From Pararhodobacter oceanensis (lineage in GTDB: Bacteria > Pseudomonadota > Alphaproteobacteria > Rhodobacterales > Rhodobacteraceae): a stretch of 64,000 bases of DNA. The notes under the pieces are model-generated. The model worked only from the letters and a program-made list of their open reading frames with translations. It did no database searches and was not told where the DNA came from. Location: assembly GCF_003076755.1 (NCBI RefSeq), contig NZ_QDKM01000001.1, positions 434,001 to 498,000 of the forward strand. Direction: 5' to 3'. The position numbers and the translations under genes were made by a program. Positions 1-8,434 of this stretch are shown here, in pieces; the first letter of the stretch is position 1, and the number at the start of each line of letters is the position of its first letter.

Positions 1-44
1 AGGGCAATGTGCCCGAACGCCATTCGGCGGCCGATCTGGACTGA
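1..44 (+). CDS. 3' end of a gene running in from the left edge
   Basis: The third forward frame is open from the window edge to a TGA and would end in GNVPERHSAADLD. A strong intrinsic terminator follows within 30 bases, which supports a real gene ending here. Too little is visible to name a family. Confidence 0.4.
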   Translation, partial: GNVPERHSAADLD

Positions 45-70
45 GGTCTGTTGCGGCTTATGTATTGAGG

Positions 71-100
71 AAAAGGCGCGGGGAGACCTGCGCCTTTTTT
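71..100 (+). terminator. Rho-independent terminator
   Basis: The stem AAAAGGCGC / GCGCCTTTT has a loop of about ten bases and runs into six T. It lies just past the gene fragment at the left edge. The A/T symmetry means it could also stop leftward transcription from the ThDP enzyme gene. Confidence 0.8.
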
Positions 101-154
101 GATGTCCGTGCTTTGGTGCCGCTGTCAGAGGGGGCCAGCCCCCGCGCGCGGAGC

Positions 155-186
155 GCGCCCCCGGGATATTTAGGGGCATAAAGTGG
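155..186. repeat. Dispersed intergenic repeat, CCGGgATATTT type
   Basis: CCCCCGGGATATTTAGGGG followed by cataaagtg is a copy of the short motif seen again near 41.25, 45.84 and 52.05 kb. It sits next to G/C runs able to form hairpins. Repeats of this shape are common between genes in Rhodobacterales. They may be part of transcription ends; no function is shown here. Confidence 0.5.
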
Positions 187-225
187 GCGATATTTTAGGC
201 AAATTTTCGGTGAATTGCCTGTGAA

Positions 226-1848
226 TTAGATACGCATGCGCGGCACGTCATGGGGGTCAAGGCGGAGTTCGATCAGCATGGGGCCGTTGCGGGTTTTGAG
301 GGCGTCAAGCGCGGCTTCGAGACTGTCGTTCGAGTTTACCTCGATCCCCTGCCCGCCCAGCGCGGTGGCGATAGCGGCGAAAGAGGGCCAGTGGAACTCG
401 GTCAGGCTGGGGTCCATTTGCCGGTCGATGAACTGGATATGCTCGGCGCCATAGGCGGAATCATTGGCGACGATCACGATCAGATCAAGCCCGAGGCGCA
501 CAGCGGTGTTGAATTCATTGATCCCGCCCATCATGAAACCGCCGTCACCGCTGAACACCACCACTGGCCGATCCGGCGCGGCCAATCCGGCACCGATCGC
601 CTCTTGCAGCCCCAGCCCGATCGATCCGAAATTCGCCGTCACCACAAAGCTTTGCGGGTCTTGCACGGAAATCCGGCACCAGACCTCGGTCATGAAGCGC
701 CCGCCATCGGTGATTAGCACGCGGTTCTCGGGCAGCGCCTGTTCAAAACGCTCGAGCGTATGGACGTAATTCACGCAGCCCTCGGCAGTTTTCGCCGAGC
801 CGGTGGGATGCGCGGTCAGCACCTCGATATCCAACTCGCGGGTGAAGCCGCTGGGCGGGATTTCGGCCTCGTCGAGCCAATAGACGATGGTCTCGGCGGT
901 CAGCCCCGAATCTGCAACCAGCGCCGCATCGGGATGCAAGCCGCCGCCAATCGCAGTGGGCTCGATATCCACCTGAATGATGCGTTTGTCCTTCATCAAC
1001 TTGCCGCGGTCGGTGGTGAAATCATGCAGGCCGGTGCCGAAACAGACGATACAATCGGATTGCGCGATCAGGTCATAGGCGGCCGGCGTGGAAAGCGTGC
1101 CGAAAATGTCGATATTATAGGGGTGATCGTTGAACAGCCCCTTGGCTTTGAGCGTGGTCGCCAAGGGCGCCTCGAGCCGGTCGGCGAGTTTGATCAATTG
1201 CGCACGCGCCGCCACCGCACCGCCACCGGCGAGGATCATCGGGCGCCGCGCCGAGGCAATCATGCCGATCGCTTCATCGAGGATATCGCCCTGCGCCACG
1301 CCGCCGGGTGCGGTGAAGACATCAAGCACATGTTTGCTATGGCTGGTGTCCTGCCACATGAAATCAGCGGGCATGTTGAGCACAATCGGGCGGCGCTCGA
1401 CCTGCGCGCGGTAGAAGGCGCGCGCCACATCCATGGCGACGGTCGCGGGCGTGCGCAGTTGCTTGAAGCCTGCGCCGGTCGCCTTGACCACTTCGCGCTG
1501 GTCGATGCCCTGCAGGTGGCGCGGGTTTTCCACCGGTGTGTCACCGGCCAGCAGCACCATCGGGATATGACCGCGCGCGCCCTCGGTCAGCGCGGTCATA
1601 CAGTTGGTTAATGCCGGCCCATGGGTCACCGAGGCGACGCCGACCTTACCCGCGACATGGGCATAGGCCAGCGCCATCAAGACCGAGCTGCCCTCATGCG
1701 CGGCGGGGACGAAACGGCCACCGCAATCGCGCACGAAACTATCGACCATGAACAGATTGGCATCGCCCATCAGGCCGAACATCGTGTCAACGCCGTGGTC
1801 GCTGACCGCGCGGGCAATGGCTTGATAGACGTGCATCTTCTCGGTCAT
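226..1848 (-). CDS. ThDP-dependent acetolactate synthase-like enzyme
   Basis: This 540-residue protein has the three-domain build of the acetolactate synthase / benzoylformate decarboxylase family. The catalytic glutamate that activates thiamine diphosphate is in HEGSS (about residue 52). The central domain follows, and the ThDP/Mg motif is GDGGFMMGG (about 435) with the closing ND some 28 residues on. Length fits a stand-alone catalytic subunit, and no small regulatory subunit is nearby, so a catabolic 2-oxoacid decarboxylase or carboligase is more likely than the biosynthetic IlvB. The start has AGGAGAGA seven bases upstream. It lies downstream of dadA on the same strand, and D-amino acid oxidation by DadA yields 2-oxoacids that could be its substrates. 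The substrate is not known. Confidence 0.8.
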   Translation of the reverse strand: MTEKMHVYQAIARAVSDHGVDTMFGLMGDANLFMVDSFVRDCGGRFVPAAHEGSSVLMALAYAHVAGKVGVASVTHGPALTNCMTALTEGARGHIPMVLLAGDTPVENPRHLQGIDQREVVKATGAGFKQLRTPATVAMDVARAFYRAQVERRPIVLNMPADFMWQDTSHSKHVLDVFTAPGGVAQGDILDEAIGMIASARRPMILAGGGAVAARAQLIKLADRLEAPLATTLKAKGLFNDHPYNIDIFGTLSTPAAYDLIAQSDCIVCFGTGLHDFTTDRGKLMKDKRIIQVDIEPTAIGGGLHPDAALVADSGLTAETIVYWLDEAEIPPSGFTRELDIEVLTAHPTGSAKTAEGCVNYVHTLERFEQALPENRVLITDGGRFMTEVWCRISVQDPQSFVVTANFGSIGLGLQEAIGAGLAAPDRPVVVFSGDGGFMMGGINEFNTAVRLGLDLIVIVANDSAYGAEHIQFIDRQMDPSLTEFHWPSFAAIATALGGQGIEVNSNDSLEAALDALKTRNGPMLIELRLDPHDVPRMRI

Positions 1849-1935
1849 CGGGGCTCTCTCCTGTCTGGGTTCGGCAAGAGGTTAGCGCAGATGCGATGCG
1901 ATGTGCGCGCAAAGTGAGCGACGTCAGGTGCAATG

Positions 1936-1970
1936 GCGCGAGAAATGTGCTTAAACCCACAATCTCGCGC
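1936..1970 (-). other. Hairpin between dadA and the ThDP enzyme gene
   Basis: GCGCGAGA and TCTCGCGC form a perfect 8-bp outer stem, and TGTG/CACA a shorter inner one. There is no T-run, so it looks like an intercistronic RNA structure (processing or partial termination) in the 168-base gap rather than a full terminator. Confidence 0.5.
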
Positions 1971-2016
1971 GCCAATCACGCACCCTGCCAACAGATCCCG
2001 CAAGACCGACGCGCGC

Positions 2017-3276
2017 TCAGCGCGTGTAGCGCGCGGCGGTCAGCCCGTCGAAGGAGATCTCGGGCGTCTTGCCCATCACCACATCCGCCACCGCGCGGCC
2101 CGAACCGCAGGCCATGGTCCAGCCCAAAGTGCCGTGGCCGGTATTCACGAAAAGGTTGTCGTAGTGAGTCTCGCCCAACACCGGCGTGCCATCCGGCGTC
2201 ATCGGGCGCAGACCGGTCCAGCCCTCGGCCTTGGACAGATCGCCGCCCTTGGGAAACAGGTCATTGATCACATATTTTACCGTATCGGTGGCATGCGGGC
2301 CGAGCCGGTCGGAATAACCCGCGATCTCGGCCTGTCCGGCAACCCTGATGCGGTCGCCGAGGCGGGTGATCGCGACCTTATGGGTCTCGTCCATGATCGT
2401 CGATTGCGGGGCGAAGGCGTCCTCGGTCACCGGCAGCGTCACCGAATAGCCTTTGACCGGATAGACCGGCAACCTGATGCCCAGCGGGTTCAGCACATTC
2501 ACCGCATAGCTGCCCAAAGCGCAAACATAGGCGTCGGCACTGATCCGCCCGCCGAATTCGGTCTCGACACCGGCGATCTTGCCATTCTCCACGACAATCC
2601 GCTTGACCGGCTGGCCGTATTGAAAGTTCACCCCCATCTCGACGCATTTCTCGGTCAGGGCGATGGTGAACATGCGGCAATCGCCGGTGCGATCCGCGGT
2701 CAACCGCAGCCCGCCGACGAATTTATCCGCGACTTCGGCCAGCGCCGGTTCGGCACCGATACAGGCGTCGCGGTCGAGCACTTCATAGGGTGAGCCATAT
2801 TCCGCCAGCACCTCCTGATCCGCCTTGGAGGCGCGCACCTGTTTGTCGGTGCGAAATAGCTGCAGCGTGCCCTGCGCGCGAGCGTCAAACTCAATGCCGG
2901 TCTCGGCGATCAACTCGGGCATCACATCGCGCGAATAGCTGGAAATCCGCACCATCCGGCTTTTGTTGATCTTGTAGCTTTCCTCATTGCAGTTGCGCAG
3001 CATCTGCGCGCACCATTTCCACATCACCGGGCTCATCAACGGCCAGATGAACAGCGGGCGGCGCTTCATGAACATCCAGCGCACGGCTTTCATCGGGATG
3101 CCGGGGGCGGCCCAAGGCGAGCTCATCCCGTAGCTGAGTTGCCCCGCATTGGCATAGCTGGTTTCCAGCCCCGGCCCGCTTTGGCGGTCGATGACGGTGA
3201 CCTCGGCGCCCTGTTTGGCAAGATAATAAGCGGTGGTGACGCCGATCACACCGGCGCCCATGACAACGACTTTCAT
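2017..3276 (-). CDS. dadA: D-amino acid dehydrogenase (DadA family)
   Basis: This is a 419-residue FAD-dependent oxidoreductase of the DAO fold. The N-terminus MKVVVMGAGVIGVTTAYYL is a GxGxxG dinucleotide site followed by an acidic strand end (VIDRQ). The C-terminal part holds the second FAD contact in MTPDGTPVLGET and NTGHGTLGWTM, typical of DadA. The family oxidises D-amino acids to 2-oxoacids plus ammonia and passes electrons to the quinone pool at the membrane. The reading frame is open further upstream, but the ATG chosen has CAGGGGG eight bases before it and begins exactly at the FAD strand. A D-alanine preference is the family default. The gene is divergent from the purine operon and upstream of the ThDP enzyme. 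Confidence 0.88.
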   Translation of the reverse strand: MKVVVMGAGVIGVTTAYYLAKQGAEVTVIDRQSGPGLETSYANAGQLSYGMSSPWAAPGIPMKAVRWMFMKRRPLFIWPLMSPVMWKWCAQMLRNCNEESYKINKSRMVRISSYSRDVMPELIAETGIEFDARAQGTLQLFRTDKQVRASKADQEVLAEYGSPYEVLDRDACIGAEPALAEVADKFVGGLRLTADRTGDCRMFTIALTEKCVEMGVNFQYGQPVKRIVVENGKIAGVETEFGGRISADAYVCALGSYAVNVLNPLGIRLPVYPVKGYSVTLPVTEDAFAPQSTIMDETHKVAITRLGDRIRVAGQAEIAGYSDRLGPHATDTVKYVINDLFPKGGDLSKAEGWTGLRPMTPDGTPVLGETHYDNLFVNTGHGTLGWTMACGSGRAVADVVMGKTPEISFDGLTAARYTR

Positions 3277-3540
3277 AGCAAAGCCCCCTGCTGAAATTTT
3301 CGGCAGAATGCGTCGGGAAATGCGCCGCGGCAAGCGTAGCAAACAACTTATAGGTGACAGAGCGCGGGCGCGGTATTTCTGCGACACCTAGCAGGCGGCG
3401 CGCGCGTGGCACAGACGCTTTTTCGGGCCGCCTGCGGCATGCCACAGGGCCAATAGGGGATGGACTTATCCGGCGTAAATCTATTTGTTGGCGCCGATTC
3501 ACCACAATTGATTCATCAACAAACACGGGGCTGCAGGCTC

Positions 3541-4506
3541 ATGGGGCGACAGCTCATTCTAGATACCGATGGCGGCGTTGACGACGCGCAGGCCCTGCTG
3601 ATGCTGATTGCGGCGGGCAAGACGCCGGATGCGATCACCACCGTTTTCGGCAATGTCGATCTGCAAGCGGCGACGCGCAATATTCTGACGGTGCTGGCGG
3701 TGGCCGGTTGCGACACTGTGCCGGTGCATATGGGCGCCGACCGCCCGCTGTGCCAGCCGGTGATTGACGCGGCGGCGATCCACGGCGCGGATGGTCTCGG
3801 CGGGGCGCTGCGGCCTGCGCATAGGCTTGAGCCTGCGGGGCGGGATGCGGTGGGTTTTCTGGTCAACAGCCTGCGCGGGGCGGCGGCACGGGGCGAGAAG
3901 ATTGACCTCTTGATGATCGGCCCGCTGACCAATCTGGCGCTGGCGCTGCGTGTGGCGCCCGATTGTGCAGAGGGTATCGGGCAGGTCACGCTGATGGGCG
4001 CGACGGTCTACGGGCGCGGCAATGTCACCCCCGCCGCCGAGTTCAACATCTACGCCGACCCCGAAGCCGCCGCGATTGTCTTTGGCGCGCCGTTGGCGAT
4101 CACCGTGGCGCCTTGGGAAGCCTGTATGACCCATACGATCACGGGTGCGGAACTCGATGCGCTGCTCGACGCGGTGCCCGCGTCAACCGCCAAGGATTTC
4201 TCGCGCGCCCTCGCCGCCCATGCGCGGAAGGTGATCGCGGGGTTTGGCGCCGGGGATATCTTTCGCTTTGTTGATCCTTTGGCCGCCGCCGTGGTGATCG
4301 AACCGGCGATTGTGACGCAGTCTTTGCGCGCCTCGGTTGATGTCGCCCTCGCCCCCGGCATCACCCGCGGCATGACCGTGGTCGATCCCAGCGGGCGGTT
4401 GGGCACGCCGATGGCCACCTTTATCGAGGCGGTGGACATGAGCCGCTTGGTCGCGCATTTCAACGCCTCGCTGCACTTGCAACCACCGGAGGCCGTAGCG
4501 CCATGA
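3541..4506 (+). CDS. Nucleoside hydrolase, divergent active site
   Basis: A 321-residue inosine-uridine preferring nucleoside hydrolase family protein. Such enzymes hydrolyse ribonucleosides to base and ribose using Ca held by a DTDPGxDD cluster. Here the cluster is DTDGGVDD at residues 8-15, with G for the usual P. The HGADGLGG and AEFNIYADPEAA segments are conserved. The C-terminal HDP motif, whose histidine protonates the leaving base in the protozoan enzyme, reads FVDPLA, so the histidine is replaced by V244. It is the first gene of a tight operon and overlaps the adenine deaminase start by four bases. The paralogue eight kilobases on keeps both canonical motifs, so the two probably differ in substrate. 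Confidence 0.85.
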   Translation: MGRQLILDTDGGVDDAQALLMLIAAGKTPDAITTVFGNVDLQAATRNILTVLAVAGCDTVPVHMGADRPLCQPVIDAAAIHGADGLGGALRPAHRLEPAGRDAVGFLVNSLRGAAARGEKIDLLMIGPLTNLALALRVAPDCAEGIGQVTLMGATVYGRGNVTPAAEFNIYADPEAAAIVFGAPLAITVAPWEACMTHTITGAELDALLDAVPASTAKDFSRALAAHARKVIAGFGAGDIFRFVDPLAAAVVIEPAIVTQSLRASVDVALAPGITRGMTVVDPSGRLGTPMATFIEAVDMSRLVAHFNASLHLQPPEAVAP

Positions 4507-6371
4507 GCGAGACACACCCCGCCGACCATCTGATCAATGCCGCCGATGAGGTGAAAATCCGCCAGCGGCTGGTGCGCGTGGCTCTCGGGCACATCCCCGC
4601 TGACATGAAGCTGCGGGTCGGCAAGCTGCTGGACGTGCATTCGCGGATGTGGCTGACGGACCAAGAGATCATCATTTCGGGCCGCCGCATCGCCTATGTC
4701 GGCCCTGCGGGCAGCTTTACCGGAGAGGTTGCGCAGGAGGTGAACGAGCCTGATCTGATGGCGGTGCCGGGCTTTGGCGAGGTGCACAAACACATTGAAA
4801 GCTCGCATGTCACGCCGGAATGGGAGGCGGCGCTGGTGCTGCCCCATGGCAACACGTGGACCTGCGAAGCGAGCCACGAGTTCTCCAATGTCGACGGGCC
4901 GAACAACCTGCAATTCTGGTTCACCGCGCGGCTTGCGGGCAGCCCGCAGAAGATCTTCCCCCTGCCCGGCTCGGCTGTGCCTCCGACCGCTTATGAATGG
5001 GGCGGCGGGTATTTCGGCTTTGATGAGCAACACGAGTTTATGGCCGACCATCTGATGGTGGCGGGGCTGGACGAGGTGATGGATTGGCCCGCGGTCTGGA
5101 ACCCCGAAAACCCCTCGTATAACCGGCTCTGGGGAATGATCGAAGCCACCTTCGCGCAGCGCGGCGTCATCGAAGGGCATGCCGCAGGGATCAAGGACCA
5201 GCCGACGATCAACGCCTTTGCCGCCGCTGGTCTGTCCTCGGATCACGAAGCTTGGACCGCCGAGGAGGTGCTCGACAAACTGCGCCGCGGGTTGTTCATG
5301 GAATTGCGCCCGCATTCGGTGAAAGACATGATCACGGGACTCTTGGACGCGGGGCTGGGCGACTGGAGCCAGTTCGCCCTGACCACCGATGACCGCTCGT
5401 GTTCCGACACGCTGAAACTGGGCGCCACCGATTACAATGTGCGGCTTGCCATCGACGCTGGGCTTGCGCCCGAGATCGCCATCCAGATGGTCACCATCAA
5501 CCCCGCGCGCCACATGCGGCTGACGCCTTGGGTCGGGTCGATCGCGCCGGGGCGGTTTGCCGATATTGTGTTGCTGGATGATCTCGACACGCTGTCGATC
5601 CGCAAGGTCTGGGCCGATGGCGAACTGGTCGCCGAGGATGGCGAATATCTGAAGCCGGTGCCACACATTGACTGGCCGGACTGGGCCACGCAGACGGTGA
5701 ACATCCAGCGCGAGATGACCGCCGAGGATTTCGCCATCCCTGCGCATGCGGGCCGCGAGACGATGACTGCGGCGCTCCTGCGCCCGTTCCATTGGCATGA
5801 TGATTTCATCGAGATGGAGCTGCCGGTCAAAGACGGTCATGTGCAGCGCGACGCCAGCCGCAATGTCACCAAATTCGCCATTGTCGACCGGTTCTCGGGC
5901 GAAGGCAAAACCTCGGCGATGTTCTGGCTTGGCACCGGACCGAAAACGCCGGACACTGCGCTGGCCTGCTCGATGGGCCATGACAAACACAATATCTGGG
6001 CGGTGGGCTCGTCGGATGCGGCGATGGCGCAGGCGGTCAATGCGTTGCGCGAAATTCAGGGTGGCTGGGCGCTGGTCCGTGAGGGCAAGCTGGTGGCGAC
6101 CGTGCGCTATGAGGTCGGCGGGTTGATGACCTGCCGCGCGCCGCAGGAGTTGGACGCCGAGATGCAGGCGCTTTACGCCGAGGGCGACAAGATCGACTGG
6201 ATGTATGAGCCAACCTTCAGCCCGCGCTGGTTCCCCGGCTTTCCCGAGCGTCTGGCCTTTGCCACATTGACTTGCGCGCCGTGGCGCTGGGTGCTAGTGG
6301 CGCCCTCCGAGCGCGCCCCACACGGATTCGTGAATGTCGCGACCGGCCAGACCCATCCCATCGTTTGGTAG
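4503..6371 (+). CDS. Adenine deaminase family amidohydrolase
   Basis: A 622-residue amidohydrolase resembling bacterial AdeC along its whole length. The metal pair is in GEVHKHIESS (H95, H97). The EGHAAGIK and SSDHEAW blocks match the AdeC EGHAPG and SDHE blocks, and TTDDR carries the late aspartates. The C-terminal domain has the diagnostic SMGHDKHN (near 493). AdeC converts adenine to hypoxanthine and ammonia. The protein is slightly longer than typical AdeC, with an N-terminal extension of about 30 residues. ATG overlaps the upstream nucleoside hydrolase stop, so translation is probably coupled: the hydrolase frees a base and this enzyme deaminates it. A modified or N6-substituted adenine is possible. 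Confidence 0.87.
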   Translation: MSETHPADHLINAADEVKIRQRLVRVALGHIPADMKLRVGKLLDVHSRMWLTDQEIIISGRRIAYVGPAGSFTGEVAQEVNEPDLMAVPGFGEVHKHIESSHVTPEWEAALVLPHGNTWTCEASHEFSNVDGPNNLQFWFTARLAGSPQKIFPLPGSAVPPTAYEWGGGYFGFDEQHEFMADHLMVAGLDEVMDWPAVWNPENPSYNRLWGMIEATFAQRGVIEGHAAGIKDQPTINAFAAAGLSSDHEAWTAEEVLDKLRRGLFMELRPHSVKDMITGLLDAGLGDWSQFALTTDDRSCSDTLKLGATDYNVRLAIDAGLAPEIAIQMVTINPARHMRLTPWVGSIAPGRFADIVLLDDLDTLSIRKVWADGELVAEDGEYLKPVPHIDWPDWATQTVNIQREMTAEDFAIPAHAGRETMTAALLRPFHWHDDFIEMELPVKDGHVQRDASRNVTKFAIVDRFSGEGKTSAMFWLGTGPKTPDTALACSMGHDKHNIWAVGSSDAAMAQAVNALREIQGGWALVREGKLVATVRYEVGGLMTCRAPQELDAEMQALYAEGDKIDWMYEPTFSPRWFPGFPERLAFATLTCAPWRWVLVAPSERAPHGFVNVATGQTHPIVW

Positions 6372-6496
6372 CTAAATTAACGCATCTGCCAATCGACGTT
6401 AACCTTGCGTCCATGCAGCGCAGCAAATACGCTTTTGCGCATCACCAGACACTGCCCGAGCCTCGGCTTGAGCCTCAAAATCACAGGGGAACGACC

Positions 6497-7534
6497 ATGA
6501 CATCCTTGAAAGCCTTCAGCCTCGCGACCGCCTCGATGGCCGCGCTGATGACCGCGGCGCCGACCATGGCGCAGGCGCGCACCTTCACCATTTCCTGGTG
6601 GGGTTTCAACGGCGACAAGCTGCAGGAAATCATCGTCGACCCGTTCGAAGAGATGTGCGACTGCGATGTGATCTTTGAAACCGGCAACAACTCGGACCGT
6701 CTGAGCCGCCTGCAACTGCGCAGCGGTGCCGGTGTCGATGTGATCTATCTGACCGACCGCTTCTCGCAGCTGGGCATCGAGCTGGGCATGTTCCAGCCGG
6801 TTGACCGTGCGCAGGTGCCGAATATCAGCGAGAGCTATGATTTCGCGCAGGCGCCGCAGGGCGAATATGGGCCGGCCTATTCGATTGGCCGCGTCGGCAT
6901 TGTTTATGACGCTGATGCCGTCGAGAGCCCGATCACCTCGTGGGATGACCTGTGGCGCGAAGACCTCGCCTCTTCGGTCTCGCTGCCGGGGATCACCACC
7001 ACCGCCGGTCCGATGGTGGTGCTGCGCGCCGGCCAGCGGGTCGGGGTTGACGCCTATGCCGAGACCGACACCGCCTTTGAGCAGGTCGCCGAACTAGTGC
7101 CGAATGTGGTGACCAACTACAACACCGGCTCGGAAATGATCAATCTGTTCTCGACCGGCGAGATCACCGTCTCGATCGCGCAGGACTTCGCGCTGGGTCG
7201 CATTCAAGCCGCGGTGCCTTCGGTGGTCTGGGCTGACCTTGAGGAAGGTTCGATTGCGACGCTGAACACGATCAACATTCCGGTCAACGCCGCCGAGCCG
7301 GAACTGGCGCATATGTTCCTCGACTTCGTGCTGTCGCAGGAAATCCAGCAGGAACTGGCCGAGCAAGGCGTCGACGCGCCGGTCAACACCAATGTCGTGC
7401 TGACCGAAGAGCAGGCCGCGCCCTGGACTTACGGCGACGCGATGATCTCGAGCCTGCAGCACGTCAACTACGAGCCGATGAACGCCGCGCTTGACGGCTG
7501 GATTGCCCGCTGGAACGAAATCTTCGGCATGTAA
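6497..7534 (+). CDS. ABC transporter substrate-binding protein, PotD-like
   Basis: This 345-residue periplasmic binding protein has a clear signal peptide, basic start then a hydrophobic stretch ending TMAQA around residue 27. The mature protein begins TFTISWWGFNGDKL, the pattern of the family 1/8 (PotD, iron and spermidine type) binding proteins, and has a GVDVIYLTD motif where PotD-type proteins show the beta strand before the hinge. AGGGGA lies six bases before the chosen ATG; a longer open frame upstream has no such site. It is followed by a hairpin and then two permeases and an ATPase. Sequence alone places it in the polyamine-like class, but its neighbours are all nucleoside or purine enzymes, so the ligand may be a purine compound. 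Ligand is inferred, not shown. Confidence 0.85.
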   Translation: MTSLKAFSLATASMAALMTAAPTMAQARTFTISWWGFNGDKLQEIIVDPFEEMCDCDVIFETGNNSDRLSRLQLRSGAGVDVIYLTDRFSQLGIELGMFQPVDRAQVPNISESYDFAQAPQGEYGPAYSIGRVGIVYDADAVESPITSWDDLWREDLASSVSLPGITTTAGPMVVLRAGQRVGVDAYAETDTAFEQVAELVPNVVTNYNTGSEMINLFSTGEITVSIAQDFALGRIQAAVPSVVWADLEEGSIATLNTINIPVNAAEPELAHMFLDFVLSQEIQQELAEQGVDAPVNTNVVLTEEQAAPWTYGDAMISSLQHVNYEPMNAALDGWIARWNEIFGM

Positions 7535-7552
7535 GCCGCTATTCACCTATGT

Positions 7553-7576
7553 TCCGGCGCGGGTGATCGCGCCGGA
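7553..7576 (+). other. Intercistronic hairpin after the binding-protein gene
   Basis: TCCGGCGCG and CGCGCCGGA form a perfect 9-bp stem with a 6-base loop and no T-run. It lies between the binding-protein gene and the first permease. Such structures often protect the 3' end of the binding-protein message so that it exceeds that of the membrane subunits. Confidence 0.6.
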
Positions 7577-7608
7577 GCCCCCTCCCCTGTTATCCCGAAA
7601 GAACTGAT

Positions 7609-8433
7609 ATGAAACGTCTTGCGGGCTGGATGCTATCGACTCCGGCGACCCTTGCGATTTCGTTGTTCCTGATCATACCGGTCGCGGCGACGATCAGCGT
7701 CACATTCTCAGAACCCGAGGGGCTGTTTGTCCCCTATAGCGCGTTTTTCGACTCGGCGTTCCAGCGCACCGTGCTCTGGCGCACCTTTGAGGTCGCGGCG
7801 ATTGCCACCGTGGTCTCGGTGGTCTTTGGCCTGCTGACCGCCTATGTGGTCTCGCGCTGCCCGCCGTGGATGAAATCCGTGCTGATTGTGCTGGCGGTGT
7901 TCCCGCTGCTCACCGGTGTGGTGGTGCGGTCGTTCGCCTGGCTGATCATTCTCGGGCGCAACGGGATTTTGAACAATTTCCTGCAATGGATCGGCGCTAT
8001 CGAGCGGCCGCTGTCGATGCTCTACACCCAGACCTCGGTGATCGTCGCATTGATCTATATCTTTGTGCCGCTGATGATTCTGGTGCTGATCGGCGTGCTT
8101 GAGAATATTCCCGACGACCTGCTGCAAGCCTCGTCCTCGCTGGGTGCCTCGCCGACCGCGACGTTTTTCCAAGTCGTGCTGCCCTTGGCCGTTCCCGGTC
8201 TGATTGTCGGCGCGGTGCTGGTGTTTACCGCCAGTTTCACCTCCTATGCGACGCCGCATTTGCTGGGCGGCAGCCGCCAGATGATGATGGGCACCTTCCT
8301 GCACCAGCGCGCGATGACCTCCTTTGACTGGGTCAGCGCCTCGACGGTCGCGGCGATCATGGTGGTGGTGATTGTCACCACCGTTCTTGTCATGACGCGT
8401 CTGGCGCGTCGCCTTAACCCGATGGCTTCATAA
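7609..8433 (+). CDS. ABC transporter permease, PotB type
   Basis: A 274-residue inner-membrane subunit with about six hydrophobic helices, the first within residues 8-30. The cytoplasmic coupling (EAA) loop is in the segment reading LQASSSLGASPTATFFQVVL, around residues 178-197, the site that docks on the ATPase. Length and layout match PotB/PotH. Together with the next gene it forms the heterodimeric channel of the importer. The stop codon is one base from the start of the second permease, so both are made from one message. There is no binding-site residue that would reveal the ligand. Confidence 0.88.
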   Translation: MKRLAGWMLSTPATLAISLFLIIPVAATISVTFSEPEGLFVPYSAFFDSAFQRTVLWRTFEVAAIATVVSVVFGLLTAYVVSRCPPWMKSVLIVLAVFPLLTGVVVRSFAWLIILGRNGILNNFLQWIGAIERPLSMLYTQTSVIVALIYIFVPLMILVLIGVLENIPDDLLQASSSLGASPTATFFQVVLPLAVPGLIVGAVLVFTASFTSYATPHLLGGSRQMMMGTFLHQRAMTSFDWVSASTVAAIMVVVIVTTVLVMTRLARRLNPMAS

Positions 8434-8434
8434 G

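Noticed and set aside
4050-5990. Long antisense frame across the adenine deaminase
   Set aside because: Mirror of a well-supported coding gene, with biased composition and no domains.
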